A model generated the notes under the pieces. The model was not told the origin of the DNA and made no database searches. It worked only from the letters and a program-made list of their open reading frames with translations. A stretch of DNA of 64,000 nucleotides, taken from the NCBI RefSeq assembly GCF_003313245.1, contig NZ_QJSD01000006.1, forward strand, positions 1 to 64,000, written 5' to 3'. This DNA is from Primorskyibacter marinus (lineage in GTDB: Bacteria > Pseudomonadota > Alphaproteobacteria > Rhodobacterales > Rhodobacteraceae). Below are positions 1-8,535 of the stretch, piece after piece (within the stretch, counting starts at the first letter, position 1; every line of letters begins with the position of its first letter). Both the position numbers and the translations under genes were made by a program.

Positions 1-453
1 TAGGCAGCCGACTCATAAAACTCGATCCACAGCCTGACCGATGCCAATTTGATCATCGACAGGAAATTGCGTGACGTCTTCTCGTATCGGGTTGCGATAC
101 GGCGGAACGAGGCTTTCAGCCTGCCAAAGAAACGCTCGATTTTGTTGCGTTCCCGGTAGATTGCAGCATCAAATTCGGCGGGTAGTTTGCGGTTGGCCTT
201 GGGAGGGATCACGTCGATAGCGCCCTGTTCCCAGATCAAGTCTCTGATCCAGTCTGCGTCATATGCTTTGTCCGCGAGCACATGTTGGCCAGGTTGCAAA
301 TTGTCCAGTAGCGCCTTGCACGGCGGCGCGTCATGAGCTTGGCCGGGTGTCAATTCATATCGGATCGGCAGCCCATCCTGATTGGTAAGTGCATGTATTT
401 TCGTTCCTAATCCGCCCCGTGAGCGACCTAAACAGCGGCGCGGGTCTTTTTTT
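1..453 (-). CDS. IS5-family transposase, second frame (orfB), 3' end cut
   Basis: From the A7 run (447-453) the other frame reads DPRRCLGRSRGGLGTKIHAL and continues without a stop to base 1. It contains the second catalytic Asp (VLADKAYDADW) and the catalytic Glu (YRERNKIERFFGRLK), so the DDE_Tnp_1-type catalytic core is intact. Joining it to orfA requires a +1 shift, or loss of one A in the transcript. A simple -1 slip would run into a TAG a few codons later. It is probably expressed only as the frameshifted fusion. The stop codon is not visible. Confidence 0.75.
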
Positions 454-774
454 GAGAGTCGTGGCGGAATGATGCGCGCGCACGCTGGTCCCGTCGACCA
501 TCACTGTGTCCACGTTATGCGCGTCGGCGATGGCGTCCATGATCCGGTCCCAGTGGCCCGCATAGCTCCACCGGTTGAAGCGATTATAGACCGTTGTCGG
601 TGGGCCATATTCGCTGGGCAGATCGGCCCAAGGGATGCCGGTGCGCAGGACGTAGAAAATACCGTTGATCACGCGGCGGTCATCCACCCGCTTCTTGCCG
701 CGCGTTTTGTTAGGTAAGACAGCTTTGATGAATTCCCATTCCAGATCGCTCATGTCTGATCGTGCCACTTCCAT
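355..774 (-). CDS. IS5-family transposase, first frame (orfA)
   Basis: A 139-codon frame. The N-terminal two thirds is the DUF4096-type domain of IS427 transposases (start MEVARSDMSDLEWEF, then a PWADLP motif) and carries the first catalytic Asp in VMVDGTSVRAHH. After the A7 run at 447-453 the frame leaves the family sequence, and the last 35 or so residues are out-of-frame translation ending at 355. A functional transposase needs a frame change at the A7 run into the overlapping second frame. Alone this product lacks the second Asp and the Glu of the DDE triad. Confidence 0.8.
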   Translation of the reverse strand: MEVARSDMSDLEWEFIKAVLPNKTRGKKRVDDRRVINGIFYVLRTGIPWADLPSEYGPPTTVYNRFNRWSYAGHWDRIMDAIADAHNVDTVMVDGTSVRAHHSATTLKKRPAPLFRSLTGRIRNENTCTYQSGWAADPI

Positions 775-784
775 CCTCCCGCCC

Positions 785-1329
785 GTTGTTTAGACGAAAT
801 GAATCACAAACTTATGCTCCTAAACAAGAATTAATGGGTGTGCTGCCTAGACTGTTTATCCTCCTTTGGAAAACCCGGCGATTTCGCACTCAACCAGGTA
901 TTCGGAAACCCGGCTTGAAAACAAACGAAATCGTGACGCAAACCTACCGGATTTCCCCTTCAAGAAAGTGCGCCCTGCACCTAACTATTCCGTTCGGCAG
1001 TTTACGCGTCGGCAGCGAGTTTCAACCCAGAGATGTGTGATCGCCCGGCTGTTGACGGAAACAATCGTGGTCGCCATAAGTCCATCAGATGAACGAATTT
1101 AATGAGAAATTTTCTTAGTTCGTCTGGATGCACTTGGGGGCTGGTGTGTGTGTCGTTTGGAGTGAGGGTAAGTTTTGTAAGACCCATTGATACCAAGATC
1201 GTCCAACATGCCGACATACGGCGTCTTGTTGGTTCACTGTATCGCATGTTGCGATGCAATGATGGCGCTTTTGGTGGGTTCTACGGATGATTTGTTACCC
1301 ATAGTTGTGTGCCTTGAGAGGATTTTTTT
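785..1329. other. Intergenic region between IS element and sugar transferase gene
   Basis: About 545 bases with no reading frame I can assign to a family. The left end of the IS must lie near its start. The final bases carry GAGAGGA at 1316-1322, the ribosome binding site for the next gene. I see no convincing promoter hexamers or repeats. It may hold remnants displaced by the IS. Confidence 0.5.
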
Positions 1330-2022
1330 GTGACCTTGCATATGAGAAATATGTTGCCGAACGCTGAGCCTGAAGTGTTCATCGATCGGCCAACCGCGAT
1401 CCGTTCTGCGCGCCGACCGTTTTATGAAACTTCAGGAAAACGCGTTTTGGACATCGTTCTGGCAATTATAGCCATCCTGCCACTGCTGGCGATCATGGTG
1501 ATCCTTGTGCCCTTGATCATGCTGGATGGCGGAAGCCCGATCTACTTTCAAAAACGCATCGGCCGGAACGGCAAGGTTTTCCGGATGTGGAAGCTGCGCA
1601 GCATGGTGCCGAACGCGGATCGCGAATTGGCCGCTTTTCTGGCCGAGAACCCCGCAGCGCGCGCCGAATGGGACCACAGTCAAAAGCTGGTCCATGATCC
1701 GCGCATCACTTTGGTTGGCCGCTTTATCCGCAAGACATCCCTGGATGAGCTCCCGCAGCTTTGGAACGTCCTGAAGGGCGACATGTCTTTGGTTGGTCCG
1801 CGACCAATGATGCTGTGCCAGCGTCGCCTTTATCCTGGAACGGCCTATTACGCATTGCGTCCGGGCATCACCGGGTTCTGGCAAATTTCCGCTCGGAACA
1901 AATCGAGCTTTTCTGACCGCGCCTTCTTTGACGCGGATTATCTGAATGACCTGTCGCTGCGCACCGACCTGAAGGTCATGCTGCGCACAGTCGGCGTGGT
2001 CCTGCGCGGCACTGGCTGCTGA
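1330..2022 (+). CDS. ExoY/WbaP-type undecaprenyl-phosphate sugar phosphotransferase
   Basis: 230 residues. This bacterial sugar transferase family moves a hexose-1-phosphate onto undecaprenyl phosphate in the inner membrane, the first step of exopolysaccharide repeat-unit assembly. Visible signatures are one hydrophobic segment at about 39-62, the basic motif [18 protein letters not shown] at 75-92, the catalytic Asp-Glu pair in [10 protein letters not shown] (139-140) and VGPRP at 155-159. The length is that of the short ExoY type, without the long N-terminal membrane domain of WbaP. The GTG start at 1330 is chosen because GAGAGGA lies 7 bases upstream; ATG codons follow at 1342 and 1351. 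No other polysaccharide genes are beside it, and a terminator follows, so it looks monocistronic. The exact sugar is unknown. Confidence 0.88.
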   Translation: MTLHMRNMLPNAEPEVFIDRPTAIRSARRPFYETSGKRVLDIVLAIIAILPLLAIMVILVPLIMLDGGSPIYFQKRIGRNGKVFRMWKLRSMVPNADRELAAFLAENPAARAEWDHSQKLVHDPRITLVGRFIRKTSLDELPQLWNVLKGDMSLVGPRPMMLCQRRLYPGTAYYALRPGITGFWQISARNKSSFSDRAFFDADYLNDLSLRTDLKVMLRTVGVVLRGTGC

Positions 2023-2042
2023 ACTCTACCATCCGGGTCAAC

Positions 2043-2073
2043 AAAGAGGGTCGCTATTACGCGGCCCTTTTCG
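2043..2073 (+). terminator. Rho-independent terminator after the sugar transferase gene
   Basis: GGGTCGC (2048-2054) pairs with GCGGCCC (2061-2067) around a 6-base loop, one pair being G-T. It is flanked by A-rich sequence on the left and TTTTCGTTT on the right, so it can also act on the convergent FMN reductase transcript. Confidence 0.75.
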
Positions 2074-2080
2074 TTTCCGA

Positions 2081-2632
2081 CTAAGATTTGCGGCGCAACG
2101 CTTCGGACCGCAACTCTTTCATCAATTCCTTTAAGACCTTTTGATACAACTCGTTTGGCAAATCACCATCGTCGGTGAATTCCCTTGTCGGGCCGGCCAG
2201 GTGCATTTCCGGACCGGGGAGCACATGCGGCCGGAATGGGTTCAGACACAGACGCAGCACCCATTGAGACCTTTCGCCCCCTGCCCGACCGGCCGCAGAC
2301 GACATGACAGCCACTGGCTTGTCCCTCCAAGGGTTGCCTTCCGTACGGCTGACCCAATCAAGAGCATTTTTCAGAACGCCTGATATCGCCTTGTTATACT
2401 CTGGAGTAGAAATCACCACAGCGTCCGCAAAGGCGATCTGATCCGCCAAAAGCTGCACCTCGGATGGAATACCCGGTCCGTCCTGGATGTCCTGATCGAA
2501 AAGCGGCAGATGCAGATCGGCCAGCATGAATTGCGCTGTCCCGAAATGGCGCGCGGCCTGATGGACAAGCTTTGTATTGGTCGATGCGGCACGCAAAGAG
2601 CCGGATATTCCCAGCAGGGCAAGTTCGGTCAT
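2081..2632 (-). CDS. NADPH-dependent FMN reductase (flavodoxin-like fold)
   Basis: 183 residues. The family reduces FMN, quinones or chromate with NAD(P)H in the cytoplasm. The N-terminal GISGSLRAASTNTKL (8-22) is the FMN phosphate-binding loop, and STPEYNKAISGVLKNALDW (75-93) is the flavin-contacting PEYN motif. The length matches ChrR/YieF-type enzymes. It is divergent from the ThDP enzyme gene, with 129 bases between them that could hold both promoters. The true electron acceptor cannot be told from sequence. Confidence 0.88.
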   Translation of the reverse strand: MTELALLGISGSLRAASTNTKLVHQAARHFGTAQFMLADLHLPLFDQDIQDGPGIPSEVQLLADQIAFADAVVISTPEYNKAISGVLKNALDWVSRTEGNPWRDKPVAVMSSAAGRAGGERSQWVLRLCLNPFRPHVLPGPEMHLAGPTREFTDDGDLPNELYQKVLKELMKELRSEALRRKS

Positions 2633-2761
2633 ATAAGTCCTCTGAACAGGTTGTCGTCAGAACGTAGCTGTGGTGCGGCTCAGTGCAAGCCCCTTGTCGG
2701 CTTGCACTCGCCGGATCAGTGTCCCACAGTTTGACAAACCTTATCCAATTCGGAGCGACAG

Positions 2762-4420
2762 ATGAAACGGCACGGCGGCCAAATCCTCACGGATCAGCTT
2801 GTAAAACTCGGTGTCGACCAGGTGTTCTCTGTGCCGGGCGAAAGTTTTCTTGCCGCGCTCGACGGGCTTCATGACAGTGGCATCCAGAACGTCGTGTGCC
2901 GACACGAAGGCGGTGCCTCAATGATGGCTGAGGCGCATGGCAAGCTGACAGGTCAACCCGGTGTCGCCTTCGTAACGCGCGGGCCGGGGGCTACGAATGC
3001 CAGCGCCGGTATACATGTCGCGCGACAGGACAGCACACCGATGGTGTTGTTTGTCGGCCAGATCGCCCGCGGACACCGTGACCGCGAGGCGTTCCAGGAA
3101 GTCGATTATCGCGCCATGTTCGGATCGCTGGCGAAATGGGTCGCGGAAATCGACGAGACCGCCCGCATCCCTGAATACGTCGCGCGGGCGTTCCGTGTTG
3201 CGAACTCCGGAAGGCCCGGTCCGGTCGTGTTGGCGCTGCCAGAGGATATGCTGTCAGCCAGCGCAGAGGTGCCGGATTTCTCCGGCACGGGGGCCGCCAT
3301 CGCCCGACCGGCGCGCGAAGACGTACAGGCGCTGCTGGACAAGCTGCATCGCGCCGAGCGCCCCTTGGTCGTCGCAGGCGGTCCCGGCTGGAGCGCGTCG
3401 GCGGCATTGAATCTCGCGCGGTTTGCTGAAACGCAGAATATCCCGGTCGCTGTCAGTTTCCGCAGGCAGGGGCATCTTGACAATCGTCATGCCTGTTATG
3501 TCGGCGATCTGGGCGTCGGTGCCAACCCAAAGCTGTCACAGCGGGTCCGCGACTCGGACTGTTTATTGCTGCTTGGTACGCGGTTCGGTGATATTGAAAC
3601 GGCTGGCTATACCCTGCCCGACCCAGCCGGCACGAATAAATCGCTTTTGCATGTGCTGCCCGATCCGGATGAGATCGGTGCCGTTTATGGCGTTGAAGCG
3701 TCGTTGACCTGCACCGCCCCTGCCGCCCTTGAGGTGCTGGCAGAGCTGCCCGGCACTCAGGGCTGGCCCGAATGGACCGCCTCTGCCCGCGCGGATTACG
3801 AGGCATGGCGCGAACCTCAGGAAACCCCCGGCGCGGTGAAACTGGAACAAGTGCTGCGCTGGATGTCCGACATGCTGCCCGATGATGCGATCATCACCAA
3901 CGGTGCCGGCAACTATGCGGCGTTCATCCACCGCTATTACCAGTTCCGCCAATATGACGCGCAGCTGGCGCCCACATCCGGCTCTATGGGATACGGCTTT
4001 CCGGCGGCGATCGCGGCCAAATTGCACCACCCGGACCGGGTGGTGGTATGTCTGGCGGGCGACGGCTGCTTCCAGATGACATTGAACGAGATGTCGACAG
4101 CACGGCAGCACGGCGCTGCAGTGATCACGATTGTGGTCAATAACGGGCGGTACGGGACAATCCGGATGCATCAGGAAAAGACTTATCCCGGTCGTGTTTC
4201 CGGGACAGAGATGGCCAATCCAGACTTCGCGGCGCTGGCGCGCGCCTATGGCGGGCATGGCGAGCGCGTGGAGACCACTGAAGCCTTTGGAGAAGCATTT
4301 GCGCGCGCGCGCGCATCGGGCCTGCCATCTGTGATCGAGGTGGTCACTGATCCGGAGATGCTGTCAACGACGATGACAGTCAGCCAATTCCGGGCATTGG
4401 GCGAGAAGGCAAAAGGCTGA
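2762..4420 (+). CDS. Thiamine diphosphate-dependent enzyme, acetolactate synthase large-subunit family
   Basis: 552 residues with the three-domain ThDP fold. The N-terminal PYR domain has the catalytic Glu in CRHEGGA (Glu49). A central NAD/FAD-like domain follows, and the C-terminal PP domain has the GDG motif near residue 433 and an Asn-Asn about 27 residues on, which bind Mg-ThDP. GGAG at 2752-2755 supports the ATG at 2762. There is no neighbouring small regulatory subunit (ilvN), so this is probably not the biosynthetic acetolactate synthase. An oxalyl-CoA decarboxylase, sulfoacetaldehyde acetyltransferase or benzoylformate decarboxylase type activity remains possible. Family call sure, substrate unknown. 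Confidence 0.85.
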   Translation: MKRHGGQILTDQLVKLGVDQVFSVPGESFLAALDGLHDSGIQNVVCRHEGGASMMAEAHGKLTGQPGVAFVTRGPGATNASAGIHVARQDSTPMVLFVGQIARGHRDREAFQEVDYRAMFGSLAKWVAEIDETARIPEYVARAFRVANSGRPGPVVLALPEDMLSASAEVPDFSGTGAAIARPAREDVQALLDKLHRAERPLVVAGGPGWSASAALNLARFAETQNIPVAVSFRRQGHLDNRHACYVGDLGVGANPKLSQRVRDSDCLLLLGTRFGDIETAGYTLPDPAGTNKSLLHVLPDPDEIGAVYGVEASLTCTAPAALEVLAELPGTQGWPEWTASARADYEAWREPQETPGAVKLEQVLRWMSDMLPDDAIITNGAGNYAAFIHRYYQFRQYDAQLAPTSGSMGYGFPAAIAAKLHHPDRVVVCLAGDGCFQMTLNEMSTARQHGAAVITIVVNNGRYGTIRMHQEKTYPGRVSGTEMANPDFAALARAYGGHGERVETTEAFGEAFARARASGLPSVIEVVTDPEMLSTTMTVSQFRALGEKAKG

Positions 4421-4449
4421 CGCCCCCGCCTTCTCAGGAAATTTGCGCT

Positions 4450-4881
4450 TTACCGGACGACATAGACCGAGGATTTTGCAAATCGAACGACGCGCGCCGC
4501 ATTTGGTCCCAAAAGGTAATCCTTGAGGTCCGGTTTATGCGCGCCCAGCACGATCAGTTCGGGCGTTGTCTCTCGGGCGACTTTGAGGATTTCCTCGTAG
4601 GCTTTGCCGGTCGACACGATGTGGCGCACGTTTTTTGCATTTTCCGCGCCCAGAATATTTTCAACGAACTTGTGCAGCTCCTGACTGACGTGCTTCACCG
4701 CTTTTTCGTGATGATGCGCCTCGAAGAAGCCAGCAACCATGCTGCTGCCGAAATCAGGCACCACGGTCACCACATCCAATGACGCGCCATCCAGAACCGC
4801 CAGCTGCGCCGCGCGCTCTAGAACCTGCACCTCCTGTCCGGTTTCGTTGATGTCCACCGCGCACAAAACAGATTTACTCAT
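4450..4881 (-). CDS. Universal stress protein, UspA family, coupled to the TRAP transporter
   Basis: 143 residues with a single Usp domain. It starts MSKSVLCAVDINETG, which supplies the nucleotide-binding Asp near the N-terminus. The C-terminal signature is GAHKPDLKDYLLGPNA, followed by a hydrophobic strand. The family usually has Gly-Ser-His-Gly here, so the ATP motif is only partly kept. The start codon overlaps the stop of the TRAP permease (ATGA at 4878-4881), so translation is coupled. Usp proteins encoded in TRAP operons are known as modulators of uptake, TeaD with the ectoine transporter TeaABC being the example. That role here is inference. Confidence 0.88.
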   Translation of the reverse strand: MSKSVLCAVDINETGQEVQVLERAAQLAVLDGASLDVVTVVPDFGSSMVAGFFEAHHHEKAVKHVSQELHKFVENILGAENAKNVRHIVSTGKAYEEILKVARETTPELIVLGAHKPDLKDYLLGPNAARVVRFAKSSVYVVR

Positions 4882-7490
4882 GCGATAGCTCCTTCGGTTT
4901 CGCGACCACTACGCGCATGTTGCAAATAGGCAATCAAACCCAGCAAGAGAAGTGTCGGAATGAAGATAAGCTCTTTCGGCCATTGGTCGGCGGGCACCCG
5001 AACGCGGGTGATTTCCACAGGATTATCACCGTAGAAATCGAAACTGCCAAGCACATCAAAGAAAGGCGATGTCGGGAACGGCTCTTCCATCACGGTGCGC
5101 CCCTCCTCATCCTGGACCAGGACAATGCCCTTGCCGTCCAGACGTTCGGCACCTGTGCCCTCGCTTTCGATATTAAGAACCAAGGTTGTCTCCGACGCTT
5201 CTCCGGACAGGAAGTCCGGTCCGAAGACCCGGATCCGGGCGACATCGCCGACTTCGGCCTCGTCCAGAACCTGTTCAAGCTGCGACGCGTCGAAATCCGC
5301 GTAGGGCGGCTGGAACCTGTCCAACACAATTCCCGGCCGGAACAGAACGAAGGCAATCAGCACCAGTGCGACGCTTTCCCAGATCCGCGACTTGGTGAGG
5401 AACCAGCCCATCGTACCCGCCGTGAAAACAAGTATGGCGATGGTCGCGACGATGAAGATGATGATCCCCTGCACCCATCCCACGTCGATCAGCAGAAGAT
5501 CGGTATTGAAGATGAACATGAATGGCAGCGCCACGGTCCGCAGGCTGTAGAAGAAGGCGATAAACCCTGTGCGGATCGCATCCCCGCCAGACACCGCCGC
5601 GGCGGCAAAGCTGGCAAGCCCCACAGGCGGCGTCACATCCGCCATGATGCCGAAGTAGAACACGAAGAGGTGCACCGCGATAAGCGGAACGATCAGCCCC
5701 GACTGTGCCCCCAGCTCCACCACAACTCCGGCCATCAGCGAACTGACGACGATGTAGTTGGCGGTCGTCGGCAGGCCCATCCCAAGGATGAGGCTGAGGA
5801 TACCCACCATCACCAGCATCAGGATCAGGTTTCCGCCAGACAGGAATTCGACCAGATCGGCCATGACCTGCCCGACGCCGGTCAAGGTCACGGTGCCAAC
5901 GATCACGCCCGCAGTGGCGGTTGCCAGACCGATGCCGATCATGTTGCGCGCGCCGTCGATCATCCCGCTGATCAGGTCCATAACGCCCAGTTTGAAAGCG
6001 TTGAACACTTCGCTTTCGCCGCGAAACATCGCCTTAAGTGGCCGCTGGGTCAGCAAGATGCCAAACAGCAGGAAGGACGCCCAGAAGGCAGACAGACCCG
6101 GCGATTTCTGTTCAATCATCAGGAAATAGACCAGCACGATGATCGGCAGCAGATAGTAGAGACCGGATTTGTAGATTTCGCCCACCACCGGCAGGGTCAC
6201 GTCTTCGGAATTGGGATCGTCAGGCTCCAGATCCGGAACCTGTGCTGCAAGATACAACAACACCAGGTAGGCCGCAAAGGTCAGTGCTGCCAGGACCCAT
6301 GCCGCGCCCTCGGGCATCATGGATGTGACAAGGGCAACCGGGTATTTCGTGCCATAACACAGCGCCGCGAAACCCACGAAGAACGCCGCCATACCACCGA
6401 CGGTTTTGCCCATGCTGACAACGCGATCACCCAGCGTCGGCATGTTCAGCTTCACCGCTTCAAGATGCACGATATAGACCAGCGCGATGTAGGAAATCAC
6501 CGCAGGCAGAAAGGCATGCGTGATGACCTCGACATAGGAAATGCCGACATATTCGACCATCAGGAAGGCCGCCGCCCCCATGACAGGCGGCATGATCTGA
6601 CCGTTGACCGAAGAAGCAACCTCGACCGCGCCGGCCTTTTCAGACGAAAAGCCCACACGCTTCATCAGCGGAATGGTGAATGTTCCGGTGGTGACCACGT
6701 TGGCAATCGAAGACCCCGAGATCAGGCCGGTTGCGGCAGAGCCGACGACAGCCGCTTTGGCAGGGCCGCCCCGAAGGTGCCCAAGCGCCCCAAAGGCCAT
6801 CTTGATAAAGTAGTTGCCCGCGCCCGCCTTGTCCAAAAGCGCGCCGAACAACACGAAAAGAAAGACGAATTTCGTTGAAACCCCCAGCGCGATCCCGAAC
6901 ACACCTTCAGAGGTGATCCACATGTGGCTCATCGCCTTTTGCAGCGAGGCACCTTTCCACCGAATGACTTCCGGGACGGCAGCGGAGGCGCCGAAGAAGA
7001 CGTAAAGCAGGAAGATCGTTGCAATGATGGCCATCGCGGGGCCAAGCGCGCGACGTGCGCCCTCGAACAGGATAATCAGGCCGGCCAGCGCGAACCATTT
7101 GTCGGTGTCATCAGCCAAACCGCCAGATGCGACGATCTTTTCGTAGAAGATATACCCATAAAGCGCGAGGAATGCGCCAAAAATGCCCAAAGCCCAGTCC
7201 TGAATCGGAATATAGTGCCTTGGGCTGGATTTCAGTGCCGGATAGGCCATGAACGCCAAAAAGACTGCGAATGCCAGATGGATCTGGCGCGAATTGTTGA
7301 TGATATCGCCCGGAAGCAGAAGGTTTGACACGGGTGATGCCAGAAGGACCTGAAACAAAGACCAGACCAACGCCACGACAGCCATGAACAGTGCAACGCT
7401 GCCTTGCGGACTGCGCGCGCCGGAATCTGACGATGTAACGAGATCCTGTAGCTCTTCTTCGGACAAAGCCCGGTTCTTGGTATCGGCCAT
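4878..7490 (-). CDS. TAXI-family TRAP transporter fused permease (4TM+12TM) with DUF3394 tail
   Basis: 870 residues. A fused small and large permease imports organic acids or amino acids using a sodium or proton gradient, together with the periplasmic TAXI receptor encoded upstream. The N-terminal part has about four hydrophobic segments (DctQ-like) and the middle holds the large DctM-like domain, with GLISGSSIANVVTTGTF and GMGLPTTANYIV as typical motifs. From about residue 720 a soluble DUF3394-type domain follows, then a last membrane segment. AGGAGG lies 8 bases before the ATG at 7490. It is separated from the receptor gene by 79 bases containing a strong hairpin. Confidence 0.93.
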   Translation of the reverse strand: MADTKNRALSEEELQDLVTSSDSGARSPQGSVALFMAVVALVWSLFQVLLASPVSNLLLPGDIINNSRQIHLAFAVFLAFMAYPALKSSPRHYIPIQDWALGIFGAFLALYGYIFYEKIVASGGLADDTDKWFALAGLIILFEGARRALGPAMAIIATIFLLYVFFGASAAVPEVIRWKGASLQKAMSHMWITSEGVFGIALGVSTKFVFLFVLFGALLDKAGAGNYFIKMAFGALGHLRGGPAKAAVVGSAATGLISGSSIANVVTTGTFTIPLMKRVGFSSEKAGAVEVASSVNGQIMPPVMGAAAFLMVEYVGISYVEVITHAFLPAVISYIALVYIVHLEAVKLNMPTLGDRVVSMGKTVGGMAAFFVGFAALCYGTKYPVALVTSMMPEGAAWVLAALTFAAYLVLLYLAAQVPDLEPDDPNSEDVTLPVVGEIYKSGLYYLLPIIVLVYFLMIEQKSPGLSAFWASFLLFGILLTQRPLKAMFRGESEVFNAFKLGVMDLISGMIDGARNMIGIGLATATAGVIVGTVTLTGVGQVMADLVEFLSGGNLILMLVMVGILSLILGMGLPTTANYIVVSSLMAGVVVELGAQSGLIVPLIAVHLFVFYFGIMADVTPPVGLASFAAAAVSGGDAIRTGFIAFFYSLRTVALPFMFIFNTDLLLIDVGWVQGIIIFIVATIAILVFTAGTMGWFLTKSRIWESVALVLIAFVLFRPGIVLDRFQPPYADFDASQLEQVLDEAEVGDVARIRVFGPDFLSGEASETTLVLNIESEGTGAERLDGKGIVLVQDEEGRTVMEEPFPTSPFFDVLGSFDFYGDNPVEITRVRVPADQWPKELIFIPTLLLLGLIAYLQHARSGRETEGAIA

Positions 7491-7531
7491 CCGTCAGCCT
7501 CCTGTTGGCGAAAAATATACTCTAAAACGAA

Positions 7532-7557
7532 ATCGGGGGGCGCACTTGCCCCCCGAT
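7532..7557 (-). terminator. Strong intercistronic hairpin between TAXI receptor and permease genes
   Basis: ATCGGGGGGC (7532-7541) is a perfect complement of GCCCCCCGAT (7548-7557) around a 6-base loop. On the minus strand it is followed by TTTCGTTTTAG. It lies just after the receptor stop codon, so it should end or protect part of the transcript and give more receptor than permease, a common arrangement in binding-protein transporters. Confidence 0.7.
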
Positions 7558-7569
7558 ATGGTCAGCCAA

Positions 7570-8535
7570 TCACTCGATCAGGCCAGCCTCTTTGTAGTAT
7601 TTCTCGGCACCCGGATGCAGCGGCGCGGAAAGACCGTCATTTGCCATCTCTTCCTTGGTGAGATTGGCGAAAGCCGGGTGCAGCTGCTTGAAGTCGTCGA
7701 AATTTTCGAAGACCGCAGATGTCAGCGCATAGACCGCATCCTCGGACACGTCAGCCGAAGACACCAAAGTGGCACCAACACCGAAGGTAGTGACGTCTTC
7801 ATCCGACCCGCGGTACATACCACCGGGGATCGTTGCGACGCGGTAGAACGGGTAGTCCGCGACCAGTTTGTCAACGGTTTCGCCAGTCACGTTGACCAGA
7901 ACGGAATCGCACGCTGTGGTGGCTTCCTGAATGGACCCGGAAGGGTGACCGACCGTGTAGACCATGGCATCGATCTGGTTGTCGCAAAGGGCTGCGGACT
8001 GTTCCGCCGCTTTCAGCTCTGTCGCCAGGGCGAAGTCATCATTGCTCCAACCCATTGCCTCCAGCAGAACTTCCATCGTGGCGCGCTGGCCGGAACCGGG
8101 GTTACCGATGTTCACGCGCTTGCCCTTGAGGTCCTCGAAAGACGAGATACCCGCATCGGCGCGCGCCACAACTGTGAACGGCTCTGGGTGGATCGAGAAA
8201 ACCGAGCGCAGACCTTCAAACGCTTCGCCGTCGAACTGCTCGACACCTTCATAAGCATTATACTGGATGTCCGACTGTGCGACGCCAAATTCAAGCTCGC
8301 CCGCGCGGATCGTGTTGACGTTGTAAACCGAACCACCCGTCGACTCTACGGAGCAACGGATGCCATGATCCTTGCGGCCTTTGTTTACAAGGCGGCAGAT
8401 CGCGCCACCGGTCGGGTAATAAACACCAGTCACGCCGCCGGTCCCGATGGTGATGAAATCCTGCGCCATCGCAGCAGGTGCCATCGCGACCCCCGCGACC
8501 ATGACAGCGGCCCCCAGTCCCAATTTGTTAAACAT
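7570..8535 (-). CDS. TAXI-family TRAP transporter solute-binding protein
   Basis: 321 residues, periplasmic receptor that hands its ligand to the fused permease. A Sec signal peptide ends at about residue 24 (AMA then QDF). The mature start [17 protein letters not shown] is the hallmark of the NMT1/TAXI family, followed by a GSVYNV segment and a [10 protein letters not shown] segment. AGGAG is 7 bases upstream of the ATG. It is the first gene of the receptor-permease-Usp operon. Ligands of this family include glutamate, other carboxylates and possibly sulfonates, and I cannot narrow it down. Confidence 0.93.
   Translation of the reverse strand: MFNKLGLGAAVMVAGVAMAPAAMAQDFITIGTGGVTGVYYPTGGAICRLVNKGRKDHGIRCSVESTGGSVYNVNTIRAGELEFGVAQSDIQYNAYEGVEQFDGEAFEGLRSVFSIHPEPFTVVARADAGISSFEDLKGKRVNIGNPGSGQRATMEVLLEAMGWSNDDFALATELKAAEQSAALCDNQIDAMVYTVGHPSGSIQEATTACDSVLVNVTGETVDKLVADYPFYRVATIPGGMYRGSDEDVTTFGVGATLVSSADVSEDAVYALTSAVFENFDDFKQLHPAFANLTKEEMANDGLSAPLHPGAEKYYKEAGLIE

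Larger units (their letters stand above)
1..784 (-). mobile_element. IS5-family (IS427-like) insertion sequence, right end outside the window
   Basis: Two overlapping minus-strand reading frames together encode a DDE transposase of the IS5 family, two-frame IS427 type. The first frame starts at 774. The second runs off the window edge at base 1, where its last visible residues resemble the usual family C-terminus, so the stop codon probably lies within a base or two outside. The left terminus should lie within about 60 bases upstream of the start codon, but I cannot fix it because the partner inverted repeat is not in the window. The end given here is therefore approximate. Confidence 0.8.

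Noticed and set aside
1-850. TAGGCAGC at 1-8 and GCTGCCTA at about 846-853 as IS terminal inverted repeats
   Set aside because: The left copy overlaps the last codons of the transposase, so it cannot be the IS end. Eight matching bases at this distance are weak evidence and the outer sequence is not available.
762-1290. Short open frames between the IS and the sugar transferase gene
   Set aside because: They overlap each other in several frames, lack ribosome binding sites and show no similarity to known proteins.
4917-6878. Long open frame of 653 codons opposite the TRAP permease
   Set aside because: It is antisense to a certain gene, composed mainly of Arg, His, Asp and Gln as expected from complementing GC-rich membrane-protein codons, and has no family similarity. 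The same holds for the long antisense frames over glgX (35438-37522), glgB (40315-42207), glgP (42594-44552) and the DUF475/dehydrogenase genes (47973-49577).
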